Below, piece by piece: positions 7,752-16,780 of a DNA stretch of 64,000 bases (position 1 is the first letter of the stretch; the number at the start of each line of letters is the position of its first letter). The DNA comes from Streptomyces decoyicus (lineage in GTDB: Bacteria > Actinomycetota > Actinomycetes > Streptomycetales > Streptomycetaceae), in contig NZ_CP082301.1 in assembly GCF_019880305.1 (NCBI RefSeq), forward strand, positions 7,936,001 through 8,000,000. The letters are read 5' to 3'. Under the pieces are notes generated by a model. It was given only the letters and a program-made list of their open reading frames with translations. It did not search any database and was not told the origin of the DNA. Position numbers and translations under genes: made by a program.

Positions 7752-10375
7752 GCACAGCCACCTCCCCGCCCGCCGCGGGAGCCGAGGCGATACCCGAACC
7801 TGGAATCCTGAGCCACCGTCAGATCCTCACCATCCTCAGCGGCTTGATGCTGGGGATGTTCCTCGCCGCGCTCGACCAGACCATCGTCAGCACCTCCATC
7901 CGGACCATCGCCGACGATCTGCACGGCCTCAGCCAGCAGGCCTGGGCGACCACCGCCTACCTGATCACCTCGACGATCGCCACTCCGCTGTACGGCAAGC
8001 TGTCCGACCTGTACGGCCGCAAGCCGTACTACCTGGCCGCGATCACCATCTTCGTCGCGGGGTCGGTGCTGTGCACGTTCTCCACCTCGATGACCGAACT
8101 CGCCGCGTTCCGGGCGATTCAGGGCCTGGGTGCCGGTGGACTGATGTCGCTGGCACTGGCGATCATCGGTGACATCGTCCCGCCGCGGGAACGTGCCCGG
8201 TACCAGGGCTACATGCTGGGCACCTTCGCCACCTCCAGCGTGGCCGGGCCGCTGATCGGCGGGGCGCTCGCCGGACAGGACCAGCTGCTCGGCATCACCG
8301 GCTGGCGCTGGGTCTTCCTGGTCAACGTGCCGATCGGCATCGTCGCGCTGTTCGTGGTCGCGAAGGTGCTCAACATCCCGCACACCCGGCGCGATCACCG
8401 CATCGACTGGTGGGGAGCGTTCACCATCTCCCTCGGCGTCGTTCCGCTGCTGCTCGTCGCGGAGCAGGGCCGGGAGTGGGGCTGGGACTCGTCCCGGTCG
8501 ATCGCCTGTTATGGCATCGGTGTCGTCGGCATCATCGCCTGGATCTTCGTCGAGCGGTGGATCGGCGATGACGCGCTGATCCCGATGCGGCTGTTCCGCA
8601 ACGGCACCTTCAGCAAGACCAGTCTGCTGTCCGTGCTGATCGGTATGGGCATGTTCGGCGGGATGCTGATGATCCCGCAGTACCTCCAGATCGTGAAGGG
8701 CGCCAGCCCCACCAAGTCGGGTCTGGAAATGCTGCCGTTGATGGCGGGCATGATGATCGCCTCGATCGCCTCGGGCCAGATCACCGCCAAGACCGGCCGC
8801 TACAAAATCTTCCCGATCATCGGCACCGCGCTGATGATCGCGGCGATGCTGCTCTTCCACTTCAGGGTCCAGTGGGACACGCCGCTGTGGGAGACCATGG
8901 CGTACATGCTGGTCTTCGGCCTCGGCCTGGGCGGCTGTATGCAGACCCTGGTGCTCGCCGTACAGAACGCGGTGCCCCCGCGGGACATGGGCGTGGCGAC
9001 CGCCTCGTCCACGTTCTTCCGTCAGATGGGTGCCACCGCGGGTACCGCGATCTTCCTGTCGGTGCTGTTCAGCACGGTCGGTGACAAGATCTCCGCGGCG
9101 TTCAAGGACGCCGCCTCCACCGAGCGTTTCCAGGCCGCGCTGCACGACCCCGCGGTGCTGCACGACCCCGCCAACAAGCCCGTGCTGGACATGCTCAAGC
9201 ACCCTGGCAACGGCAACTCCTCGGGTGTGCTCAGCGATTCGTCGTTCATCCAGCACCTCGACCCCCGGCTGGCCGAGCCGTTCAAGCGCGGCTTCGCCGA
9301 CTCGATGCACACCGTGTTCCTCATGGGCGCGATCGTCGTGGCCGTGGCCTTCCTGCTGATGTGGTTCATCAAGGAGGTGCCGCTGCGGCAGATCTCCGGT
9401 CTGCAGGCCCGTGCGCAGGCCGACGCCGAGGCGGAGTCCGCCAAGGACGCGGCAGGCGCCGTCGACGGTGCGGCGCACGGTGCGGAGGGCACGGCGGAGG
9501 GCGCGGACACACGGACGGCGGCCGAGCCGGCCGATGTCCCGGTCGCCGACGCCGTGCCGGTCCTCGCCGCGATGCCCGCGGGCTCCGCGGACCGCGGAAC
9601 CGGTGCGACCGGTCCGGTGATCCGCGGGACGGTGCGGGACGGCGACGGCAGGCCGGTGGCGCAGGCCGCGGTCACCCTCATCAGCGTCGGCGGCCGGCAG
9701 CTCGGCCGTACGTCGTCCGGGGCCGACGGTGGCTATGCGCTGCCCACGACGGGTGCCGGCACCTATGTGCTGATCGGCTCCGCGGGGGCCCGCAGGCCGC
9801 AGGCCGTGACCGTGGTGGTGGGCGGCGAGCCCGTCTCGTTCGACCTGACCCTGAGCGGTGCGGCGGGTCTCTCCGGCGAGGTCCGCGAGGAGAAGGGCGA
9901 CGACCCGGTGGCCGGCGCACTCGTCGTGGCCACGGACGTACGCGGCGAGGTCGTCGCCTCGGGCGTGGCCGGCCAGGACGGCGGCTTCGCGTTCGGGGAA
10001 CTGACCCCGGGCAGCTACACCCTGGCCGTCAGCGCCGAGCACCACCGCCCGTCCGCCCTCCAGGTGGAGGTCACCACCGGCAACCGCAACTGGTACGAGG
10101 TACGGCTGACGCTCGGCGCCCAGGTCCGTGGCACCGTCCGGACGGCACGCGGCGGACCGGTGGACGACGCCCGGGTGACCCTGCTGGACCCGGCAGGCGA
10201 CGTGGTCGCCATCGCCACCAGCGGTCAGGACGGGGAGTACGTCTTCACCGACCTCGACAGCGGTGAGTACACCCTGATCGCCGCCGGCTATCCGCCGGTC
10301 GCCGCCCCGCTGCATGTGGGGGCTGCCGGACAGAGCGCGTTCGACATCGAGCTCAGCCACGACCCGGCGAGCTGA
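7748..10375 (+). CDS. DHA2-type MFS drug exporter fused to three carboxypeptidase-regulatory-like repeats
   Basis: Membrane exporter of 875 residues. The first 550 or so form a 14-helix DHA2 proton antiporter: ALDQTIVSTS in helix 1, GKLSDLYGRK (motif A) at about 83-92, and GPLIGGALAG (motif C region) in helix 5. After an Ala/Glu/Asp-rich linker (about 555-615), residues 621-875 form three consecutive beta-sandwich units, each opening with V.GTVR or SGEVRE and ending G.YTL or GTYVLIG, as in CarboxypepD_reg/SpaA-like repeats. These should lie outside the membrane core. Typical DHA2 proteins are about 500 residues. The gene is coupled to MarR and is probably induced by the transported compound. 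Confidence 0.9.
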   Translation: MSTATSPPAAGAEAIPEPGILSHRQILTILSGLMLGMFLAALDQTIVSTSIRTIADDLHGLSQQAWATTAYLITSTIATPLYGKLSDLYGRKPYYLAAITIFVAGSVLCTFSTSMTELAAFRAIQGLGAGGLMSLALAIIGDIVPPRERARYQGYMLGTFATSSVAGPLIGGALAGQDQLLGITGWRWVFLVNVPIGIVALFVVAKVLNIPHTRRDHRIDWWGAFTISLGVVPLLLVAEQGREWGWDSSRSIACYGIGVVGIIAWIFVERWIGDDALIPMRLFRNGTFSKTSLLSVLIGMGMFGGMLMIPQYLQIVKGASPTKSGLEMLPLMAGMMIASIASGQITAKTGRYKIFPIIGTALMIAAMLLFHFRVQWDTPLWETMAYMLVFGLGLGGCMQTLVLAVQNAVPPRDMGVATASSTFFRQMGATAGTAIFLSVLFSTVGDKISAAFKDAASTERFQAALHDPAVLHDPANKPVLDMLKHPGNGNSSGVLSDSSFIQHLDPRLAEPFKRGFADSMHTVFLMGAIVVAVAFLLMWFIKEVPLRQISGLQARAQADAEAESAKDAAGAVDGAAHGAEGTAEGADTRTAAEPADVPVADAVPVLAAMPAGSADRGTGATGPVIRGTVRDGDGRPVAQAAVTLISVGGRQLGRTSSGADGGYALPTTGAGTYVLIGSAGARRPQAVTVVVGGEPVSFDLTLSGAAGLSGEVREEKGDDPVAGALVVATDVRGEVVASGVAGQDGGFAFGELTPGSYTLAVSAEHHRPSALQVEVTTGNRNWYEVRLTLGAQVRGTVRTARGGPVDDARVTLLDPAGDVVAIATSGQDGEYVFTDLDSGEYTLIAAGYPPVAAPLHVGAAGQSAFDIELSHDPAS

Positions 10376-10393
10376 CGAACGGCGAACGATGCA

Positions 10394-10434
10394 GGTGAGG
10401 GGCCCGGCGGGGAAGGCGCGGCGGGCCCCTCACC
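10394..10434 (+). terminator. Stem-loop terminator of the exporter operon
   Basis: GGTGAGGGGCCCG and CGGGCCCCTCACC form a perfect 13-bp stem with a 15-nt loop, 18 bp after the exporter stop. There is no U-run, as is common in Streptomyces. Confidence 0.75.
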
Positions 10435-10601
10435 CGTGACCGGCCGGCACGCGGGGCCTATCGCACAGGGCGCCGGAGCACCCGCGGCACCCCGCTCCCG
10501 GGCCGGGCGCCCCCACCGGGTTTGGCGCTGCCGCCCCGCCCTACGTAAAGTTCCGCCGAAGCTTGAATAGAACACACGATCCCAGGGAAGCGGCAGCGGC
10601 A

Positions 10602-12062
10602 ATGACGGTGACCGAAACAGGCCGGGCCGATGGCACGGGTATCGACTCGGAGCGGATGGCGGTCTGTCTGAGCGTGCTCGAGGAGCTCGACGCGCTGCCC
10701 GTCGACCACCCGGACGCGATCGCCATACGGCGCGCCACCGCCGGTATCTACCGCTCGGTGAAGCAGCGCCGCCGCCAGGAACGCCGGGCGGCCAAGACCG
10801 CCAACGACAGGGCCGTGACCGCGGCCACGGCCACCGGTGCGCCCGACCGGATCGACGACGAGACACAGGGACTGGCCCTCACCAGCTCCGTGACCACGGA
10901 GATCGCCGGAATCCTGGAGCGGCCCAGGTCCTGCTACACCTGCAAGTCCCGCTACGTCGAGGTCGACGCCTTCTATCACCAGCTCTGTCCGCCCTGCGCC
11001 AAGGAGAACCGGTCCCGCCGCGACGCCCGCACGGACCTCACCGGCAGGCGCGCGCTGCTCACCGGCGGCCGGGCGAAGATCGGCATGTACATCGCCCTCC
11101 GCCTGCTGCGCGACGGCGCCCACACCACCATCACCACCCGTTTCCCGAGTGACGCCATCCGCCGCTTCAAGGCGATGCCGGACAGCGCGGAGTGGCTGCA
11201 CCGACTGAAGATCGTCGGCATCGATCTCCGTGACCCGGCCCAGGTCATCGGGCTCGCCGACGCGGTGAGCGCCGAGGGCCCCCTGGACATCCTGATCAAC
11301 AACGCCGCCCAGACCGTCCGCCGGTCGCCCGAGGCGTACGGGCAGCTGCTCGCCGCCGAGTCCGCCCCGCTGCCCGCCGGGGAACTGCCCGCCTCCCTCG
11401 TCCTCGGCCACTTCGGCAGCGGTGCCCCCGCCGCCCTCACCGCCGCATCCGCCACACACAGCACCTTGACTGCCGAGGACATCACCGCCCTCGCCCTGAC
11501 CACCGGCTCCACCTCGCCCGCCCGTATCGAGGCGGGTACCGCGATCGACGCCGGCGGCCTGGTACCGGATCTGCACGCGACCAATACCTGGATCCAGAAG
11601 GTGGACGAGGTCGACCCGGTCGAGCTCCTGGAAGTCCAGCTGTGCAATATGACCGCGCCCTTCCTGCTGGTGAGCAGGCTGCGCCCGGCGATGGCCGCGG
11701 CCGCCGCACGCCGCAAGTACGTGGTCAACGTCTCGGCGATGGAAGGCCAGTTCAGCCGCGGCTACAAGGGCGCGGGCCATCCGCACACCAACATGGCCAA
11801 GGCGGCGCTGAACATGCTCACCCGCACCAGCGCCCGGGAGATGCTGGAGAGCGACGGCATCCTCATGACGGCCGTGGACACCGGCTGGATCACCGACGAG
11901 CGCCCGCACCCCGACAAGATGCGACTGGCCGAAGAGGGCTTCCACGCTCCCCTCGACCTGGTCGACGGGGCGGCCCGGGTGTACGACCCGATCGTCCGCG
12001 GCGAGATGGGCGAGGATCTGTTCGGCTGCTTCCTGAAGGACTACGCCCCCGCGGCCTGGTGA
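10602..12062 (+). CDS. Large SDR-like protein with N-terminal zinc-ribbon motif
   Basis: Protein of 486 residues. Residues 1-100 are helical and charged. A four-cysteine motif (C111, C114, C129, C132 in CYTCKS and CPPCAK) looks like a zinc ribbon. From about 148 a short-chain dehydrogenase Rossmann fold follows: LLTGGRAKIGMYIALRLLRD, with NNAA at the NAD-binding Asn region and NVSAMEG in place of the Ser strand. The YxxxK motif is altered: Lys400 is present in NMAKAALNM but position 396 is Thr. It may be an atypical reductase or a non-catalytic NAD sensor. ATG 10602 was chosen; a TTG at 10563 is an in-frame alternative. It overlaps the convergent LysR gene by 22 bp. Confidence 0.75.
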   Translation: MTVTETGRADGTGIDSERMAVCLSVLEELDALPVDHPDAIAIRRATAGIYRSVKQRRRQERRAAKTANDRAVTAATATGAPDRIDDETQGLALTSSVTTEIAGILERPRSCYTCKSRYVEVDAFYHQLCPPCAKENRSRRDARTDLTGRRALLTGGRAKIGMYIALRLLRDGAHTTITTRFPSDAIRRFKAMPDSAEWLHRLKIVGIDLRDPAQVIGLADAVSAEGPLDILINNAAQTVRRSPEAYGQLLAAESAPLPAGELPASLVLGHFGSGAPAALTAASATHSTLTAEDITALALTTGSTSPARIEAGTAIDAGGLVPDLHATNTWIQKVDEVDPVELLEVQLCNMTAPFLLVSRLRPAMAAAAARRKYVVNVSAMEGQFSRGYKGAGHPHTNMAKAALNMLTRTSAREMLESDGILMTAVDTGWITDERPHPDKMRLAEEGFHAPLDLVDGAARVYDPIVRGEMGEDLFGCFLKDYAPAAW

Positions 12063-13045
12063 TCCGGACCGCCGGTCGCCGCAGGCCGGAGGGGGTTCCC
12101 GGCGTGCGGTCCGACCGGCGGCTCCTCGCCGGTTCCCGGTACGGGAAGACTGGTACGCAGCCTTCCCAGGAGGGCTCTGGCGGCGGGGCCGGCGGGCCCC
12201 TCCGTCCGCCAGGTCAGGGCGACCCGGCCGCGTGGCCGCGGCGCGGTGATCTCCAGAATCCGCAGACCGGCCGCTGAGGCCTCGGCCGCCGGCAGCACTG
12301 GGATGACGGCCACGCCGAGGCCCCGGGCCGCGAGCCGCGCCAGCACATGAGGGGCGGCCGCCTCGAAGGCGATACGGGGGCGGATCCCCGCTTCCGCGCA
12401 GGCACGTTCGAGCACCCCGCGCAGACCCGTACCGCGCGGCAGACTGATCAACGGGCGCTCGCGGAGGGCGGCCAGCGGGACGCTCGTACGGTCCGCGTGC
12501 GCCGCCAGGAGGGGGTCGCCCGGCGCGACGGCGGCGACCAGGGGCTCGTCGACCACGACCTGGCAGGAGACGCCCGGCGGCGGTTCCTCGGCCGCGAGGC
12601 CGAGCACGGCGATGTCGAGGTCACCGTCGTGCAGGGCGGCGAGCATCCGCTCGGAGGTGTCTTCGGTGAGGGAGATCTCGACCTGCGGGTGCTCATCGTG
12701 GAAGTCGGCCAGCAGGGAAGCCAGATCGAATCTGCGGGTGCTGGCCCCCGATACCAGGCCGACCCGGACGCGACCGCGGAGCAGCCCGCTGAATTCGTCC
12801 ACGGTCTGCCGTATCTCCTCGACGGCGCCGAGCGCGGCCCGCGCATACGTGAGGACGGCCTCGCCCACCTCCGTCAGGGTCACCGAACGGCCGGAGCGGT
12901 CCAGGAGCGGCTGCCCCAACTCCCGCTCCAGCTGCCGGATCTGAGCGCTCACCCCGGGCTGCGCCAGATGCAGCCGAGCGGCGGCACGGGTGAAGTTGGC
13001 CTCCTCCACCACGGCGACGAAGTACTGCAACTGCCGAAGTTCCAT
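12041..13045 (-). CDS. LysR-family transcriptional regulator
   Basis: Regulator of 334 residues. The helix-turn-helix is at the N-terminus (LRQLQYFVAVVEEANFTRAA and RLHLAQPGVSAQIRQLEREL), followed by a linker helix and a periplasmic-binding-like effector domain from about residue 90 (GRVRVGLVSGAS). The start at 13045 is supported by AGGAG two bases before ATG. It is divergent from the mycothiol-dependent DinB enzyme at 13161, its likely target, with 115 bp between. The 3' end overlaps the convergent SDR gene by 22 bp, so mutual antisense transcription is possible. The inducer is unknown. Confidence 0.9.
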   Translation of the reverse strand: MELRQLQYFVAVVEEANFTRAAARLHLAQPGVSAQIRQLERELGQPLLDRSGRSVTLTEVGEAVLTYARAALGAVEEIRQTVDEFSGLLRGRVRVGLVSGASTRRFDLASLLADFHDEHPQVEISLTEDTSERMLAALHDGDLDIAVLGLAAEEPPPGVSCQVVVDEPLVAAVAPGDPLLAAHADRTSVPLAALRERPLISLPRGTGLRGVLERACAEAGIRPRIAFEAAAPHVLARLAARGLGVAVIPVLPAAEASAAGLRILEITAPRPRGRVALTWRTEGPAGPAARALLGRLRTSLPVPGTGEEPPVGPHAGNPLRPAATGGPDHQAAGA

Positions 13046-13160
13046 AACTCCTGATTCTAAAGAGGAGAACAGCCAGCTCTTGGACTTATGGCGAAGGGCG
13101 CAAGATCCTTGCAATCAGGGGAAGTTCGAGAGCCGGATGCCCTGGGGGAGGAGAACACGG

Positions 13161-13787
13161 ATGACGCAGAGGACTGTCGAAGCGGCGATCGCGGCCGAAC
13201 GCCGGGAACTGGCGGACCTGTTGGACGGCCTGACGGACGGGCAGTGGGAGGCGCCGACACTGTGCGCGGGGTGGCGGGTGCGGGATGTCGCAGCCCATAT
13301 GTCGATGGGGTTCCGCTATTCGCTCCCCAAGATGGCCGCCGAACTCTTCAGAGCGAGGGGGAACATTCACCGGATGGCCGACCGGTGTGCCCGCAGGGAC
13401 GCGGCCGCCGCCTCGACCGGCGAGCTCGCCGACCACCTCCGGGACAATGCGCACCACCCCTGGAAGCCGCCGGTAGGCGGCATCACGTCGGCGCTGGGGC
13501 ATGACGTGGTCCACGGCCTGGACATCACCGTCGCCCTCGGCCTCGACCGGCGGGTTCCCGAGGACCGGGTGCGCATCCTCCTGGAGAAGGTCACCCGCAA
13601 GTCCGCCGCATTCTTCGGAGCCGACCTCGGCGGTACCGAGCTCCGGGCCGACGACCTCGACTGGTCCTTCGGCACCGGAACGCCGCTGTCCGGCGCGGCC
13701 CAGGATCTGCTGCTGGTCGCGTTCGGCCGCAAGCTCCCGCCCGGCCGCCTGCACGGTGAACGGCACCAGCAGTTCGTCACCGGCTGA
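13161..13787 (+). CDS. Maleylpyruvate isomerase-family mycothiol-dependent (DinB-fold) enzyme
   Basis: Four-helix DinB/MDMPI fold protein of 208 residues. Landmarks of the actinobacterial family are LCAGWRVRDVAAHM near residue 35-48 (C-x-x-W-x-V-x-D-x-x-x-H) and LGHDVVHGLDITVALGL near 114-130, which supply the metal-binding His residues. Family members use mycothiol as thiol cofactor for isomerisation or thiol transfer; the substrate here is unknown. GGGGGAGGAG precedes the ATG. The last residues (GRKLPPGRLHGE) match the usual family end. It is divergent from LysR and convergent with the M3 peptidase. Confidence 0.82.
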   Translation: MTQRTVEAAIAAERRELADLLDGLTDGQWEAPTLCAGWRVRDVAAHMSMGFRYSLPKMAAELFRARGNIHRMADRCARRDAAAASTGELADHLRDNAHHPWKPPVGGITSALGHDVVHGLDITVALGLDRRVPEDRVRILLEKVTRKSAAFFGADLGGTELRADDLDWSFGTGTPLSGAAQDLLLVAFGRKLPPGRLHGERHQQFVTG

Positions 13788-13804
13788 CCCGCACGGCACG
13801 ACCG

Positions 13805-13836
13805 CCGGGGGCCAGCCGGCCCGGCGCAGCCCCCGG
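13805..13836. terminator. Convergent terminator hairpin
   Basis: CCGGGGGC and GCCCCCGG make an 8-bp stem whose loop contains a further GCCGGCCCGGC pairing. It sits between two convergent stop codons. Confidence 0.55.
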
Positions 13837-13871
13837 CCCGGCGCCCTCGGGCCCGGCACCGCCGGCGAGGA

Positions 13872-15902
13872 TCAGCCGTCCAGCCCGTGGCGTGCCAGCA
13901 GCGGCGCGAGCTCCGGGTCCCGCCCGATGACCGCGCGGAATGCCCCGAGCGGGTCGACACTGCCGCCCTTGCTGAGGAGCTCCCGGCGGAAGATCTCCCC
14001 GCTCTCGCGGATGGTCTTCCCGTTCTCGCGGAACCAGCGCACGGTGTCGGCGTCCAGCACCTCGGCCCAGCGGTAGCCGTAGTAACCGGCCGCATAGCCG
14101 CCGCTGAAGATATGGGCGAAGTACCCCGTGCGATAGCGCGGCGGGATCGCGGCCGGCGCGAGGCCGTAGCGCTCCAGCGCGGCCGCCTCGAACGCCTCGG
14201 CCTCGTCGGTCCCCGGTGCCTCGCCGTCGGCGGAGAGGGTGTGCCAGGCCCAGTCCAGCACCGCGGCGGCCTGGTGCTCCACCATCCGGAAGCCCGCACC
14301 AAAGTTTTCCGCCTCGCGCAGCCGGACCGGCAGTTCGGGCGGCATCGGCTCGCCGGTGACGTGGTGCCGGGCGTAGTGGGCCAGCACCTCCGGCCAGTCC
14401 GCCCACATCTCGTTGACCTGGGAGGGGAACTCGACGAAATCGCGCGGCACCCGGGTGCCGGACAGCAGCGGATAGCGCACATCGGAGAACAGGCCGTGCA
14501 GCGCATGCCCGAACTCGTGGAAGAGCGTGTGGACCTCGCTCCAGGTCAGCAGCACCGGCTCGCCCGCCGGAGGCTTGACGACATTCAGGTTGTTGACCAC
14601 TACCGGCTTGTGGCCGAGCAGGTGGGACTGCGGCACCAGTGCGTCCATCCAGGCGCCGCCCCGCTTGGACTCGCGGGCGTGGAAGTCGCCGATGTACAGG
14701 CCGAGCGGGCTGCCGTCGGTGTCGTGCACCTCGTAGATGTGGGCGTCCGGGTGGTACGACACCAGGTCGGGGCGCCGGGTGAAGGTGATCCCGTAGACCA
14801 GCTCGGCGGCGTGGAAGACACCGTCGTGCAGCACGGTCTCCAGCTCCAGATAGGGCCGCAGCGCCGCCGCGTCGAGGTCGAACCGCTCCTTGCGCACCCG
14901 CTCGGAGTAGTACTGCCAGTCCGCCGCGCGGATCTCCGCCACCCCGGCCGCCTCGGCCAGGGCCGCGCCCTCCCGCTCGGCGTTGGCGACGGCGGGGGCG
15001 ACCAGCCGGCCGAGCAGCTCCTCGACCGCGTCCGTGGTGCCGGCCGTCCGGTCCGCGACCTCCCAGGCGGCATGGCTGGGGTAACCGAGCAGGGCGGCGC
15101 GCTCGGCACGCAGCGTGGCCAGGCCGACGGCGACCGGCCCGTTGCTCTCGATGCCGCGCCCGAGGGAGGCGGCGAGCAGCCGCTCGCGCAGCGCAGGGTC
15201 GTCGAGCGAGGCGAGCTCGGTCTGGCAGGAGAAGTTCTTCAGGCTGACCACGAACTTGCCTTCGTGCCCCAGCGCCCGGGCGTTCGCGGCGGCGGCCGCG
15301 ATCTGGTCCTCGGGCAGGCCGGCCAGCTCCTCGGCACGCTCCAGTACGAGAGCGGCGGCCGCGGTGGCCGACCGAAGGTTCTGCCCGAACTCGGTGCACA
15401 GGGCGGCGATCTCGGCATTCAGCTCGCGCAGCCGCCGCTGCTGCTCCGGGCCGAGCCGCGCACCGGCCCGGACCCGGTGGGTGTGGTGGCGCTCCAGCAG
15501 CTGCAACTGCTCGGTGTCCAGTCCGAGTTGCTCGCGCCGCTCGAAGAGCGTGTCCAGCCGGGCGAACAGGGCGGCGTCGAGCAGCAGCGCATCGTCATGG
15601 GCGGCCAGCAGCGGAGCGATCTCGACCTCGAGCGCCTGGACCTCCTCGTCGGTGTCCGTCGCGGTCTTGTTGAAGAACACTCGGCGCACCCGGCCCAGAA
15701 CCGCGCCGCTGCGCTCCAGCGCCTCCACGGTGTTCTCGAAGGTCGCCGGCTCGGCGCAGGCACCGATCGCCGCCACCTCGTCCAGCTGGTCGGCCATTCC
15801 ACGGGCGAAGGCAGGGGCAAAGTGATCGTTCCGGATCCGCGCGAAAGGCGGCAGTTCGTAGGGCAGATCACTCGGCTCGAAGAAAGGGTTGGACGTCGTC
15901 AC
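13872..15902 (-). CDS. dcp: M3-family zinc metallopeptidase (dipeptidyl carboxypeptidase / oligopeptidase A type)
   Basis: Cytosolic oligopeptidase of 676 residues, the normal size for M3A peptidases. The zinc motif HEFGHALHGLFSDV (HExxH) is near residue 460, followed by the third-ligand region and the GYAAGYYGYRWAEVLDAD segment with the substrate-binding Tyr pair near residue 610. The N-terminal helical half is typical (NPFFEPSDLPYELPPFARIR). The GTG at 15902 gives the usual start; longer upstream frames lack homology. It should trim short peptides from protein turnover. Dcp and OpdA cannot be separated by eye. It is convergent with the DinB enzyme. Confidence 0.9.
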   Translation of the reverse strand: MTTSNPFFEPSDLPYELPPFARIRNDHFAPAFARGMADQLDEVAAIGACAEPATFENTVEALERSGAVLGRVRRVFFNKTATDTDEEVQALEVEIAPLLAAHDDALLLDAALFARLDTLFERREQLGLDTEQLQLLERHHTHRVRAGARLGPEQQRRLRELNAEIAALCTEFGQNLRSATAAAALVLERAEELAGLPEDQIAAAAANARALGHEGKFVVSLKNFSCQTELASLDDPALRERLLAASLGRGIESNGPVAVGLATLRAERAALLGYPSHAAWEVADRTAGTTDAVEELLGRLVAPAVANAEREGAALAEAAGVAEIRAADWQYYSERVRKERFDLDAAALRPYLELETVLHDGVFHAAELVYGITFTRRPDLVSYHPDAHIYEVHDTDGSPLGLYIGDFHARESKRGGAWMDALVPQSHLLGHKPVVVNNLNVVKPPAGEPVLLTWSEVHTLFHEFGHALHGLFSDVRYPLLSGTRVPRDFVEFPSQVNEMWADWPEVLAHYARHHVTGEPMPPELPVRLREAENFGAGFRMVEHQAAAVLDWAWHTLSADGEAPGTDEAEAFEAAALERYGLAPAAIPPRYRTGYFAHIFSGGYAAGYYGYRWAEVLDADTVRWFRENGKTIRESGEIFRRELLSKGGSVDPLGAFRAVIGRDPELAPLLARHGLDG

Positions 15903-16162
15903 AAGGGCCGAGACTACGCCCGGGGGCGATGCCCGGTCCCGCAGTCGCCCCATCACGCCGGTGTGCGGGGGGTGGTTGCCTCCCGCAATGTCCGGCGGCG
16001 GGCCGGGGCACGAGGGCGCGACCTCACGCGTCGTCCCGTCCCGGGAGCACCCGCCGTATGACGAGTGCTCCCGCTCCTGCCGCGGCCCGGTCTTCCGGGC
16101 CCTTCCCGGTGAGCGTCGTGCGGCCATTCGTGGTGTCATCGAAGCGAGGCAAGCAATAAATA

Positions 16163-16176
16163 CTCCTGTGCAGGAG
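16163..16176 (+). promoter_or_regulatory. Small hairpin covering the CBS-gene ribosome site
   Basis: CTCCT-GTGC-AGGAG places the Shine-Dalgarno AGGAGG of the next gene in the right arm of a 5-bp stem. It could tune initiation. The stem is short and the effect is inferred. Confidence 0.4.
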
Positions 16177-16181
16177 GAATC

Positions 16182-16619
16182 ATGGCCAGCAAGCTGCGAG
16201 CCCGAGACATCATGTCCGGCGGAGCGCACTGTGTGGGTGCACATGAGTCGTTGATGGATGCGGCGAAGATGATGCGGGATCTGGGTGTCGGGTGCCTGCC
16301 CATCTGCGGCGACAACAACCGGCTCATGGGCATGATCACCGATCGCGACATCGTCATCACCTGCTGTGCCGAAGGGGTCGACCCGATGACGGTGCAGGCC
16401 GGTTCCATGGGCGGGAAGGTCCACTGGATCGATGCGGACGCGGACGCCTCCGAGGTCCTGCGGACCATGGAGGAGCAACACATCAAGCGCCTGCCGGTGA
16501 TCGACGTCAAAGGCGGCCACCGGCTGGTGGGAATGATCACCGAGGCCAACCTCGCCAAGAACCTCAGCGACGCACAGATCGCGGAATTCGTCAGCCGGGT
16601 GTACGCGACCGCCGGCTGA
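16182..16619 (+). CDS. Tandem CBS-domain protein
   Basis: Protein of 145 residues made only of a CBS pair (Bateman module). CBS1 spans about 8-65 (ARDIMSGGAHCVGAHESLMD then MGMITDRDIVI) and CBS2 about 78-135 (EVLRTMEEQHIKRLPVIDVK then LVGMITEANLAKN). Such modules bind AMP, ATP, SAM or other adenosyl ligands and act as stand-alone sensors in stress and oxidative response in actinobacteria. No catalytic domain is attached. A very strong AGGAGG site lies 5 bp from the ATG. It is monocistronic, with a hairpin immediately after the stop. Confidence 0.92.
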   Translation: MASKLRARDIMSGGAHCVGAHESLMDAAKMMRDLGVGCLPICGDNNRLMGMITDRDIVITCCAEGVDPMTVQAGSMGGKVHWIDADADASEVLRTMEEQHIKRLPVIDVKGGHRLVGMITEANLAKNLSDAQIAEFVSRVYATAG

Positions 16620-16651
16620 GGTGCCTGTCCGGGCGACGGCAGGCAGGCACC
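16620..16651 (+). terminator. Terminator after CBS gene
   Basis: GGTGCCTG and CAGGCACC form an 8-bp stem with a 16-nt loop, starting directly after the TGA. Confidence 0.55.
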
Positions 16652-16673
16652 GAGGACGACCCCTTCGACCGAT

Positions 16674-16698
16674 GGGCCACCGCGGCGGGCGGTGGCCC
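16674..16698. terminator. Second stem-loop before the Pro/Gln-rich gene
   Basis: GGGCCACCGC and GCGGTGGCCC form a perfect 10-bp stem with a GGCGG loop. It may back up the preceding terminator. Confidence 0.5.
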
Positions 16699-16780
16699 CA
16701 CCCGTTAACCTGCGGTGATCAACTTTTCGCCCACAGCTCTGGGCACCTCCTCGGATTCGCCATGACGAAGGGACTCTTCT

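Noticed and set aside
7577..10360. Very long open frame on the minus strand opposite the MFS exporter
   Set aside because: It is a mirror of the real gene caused by G/C-rich third positions; the translation is His/Asp/Gly/Arg-rich without any motif.
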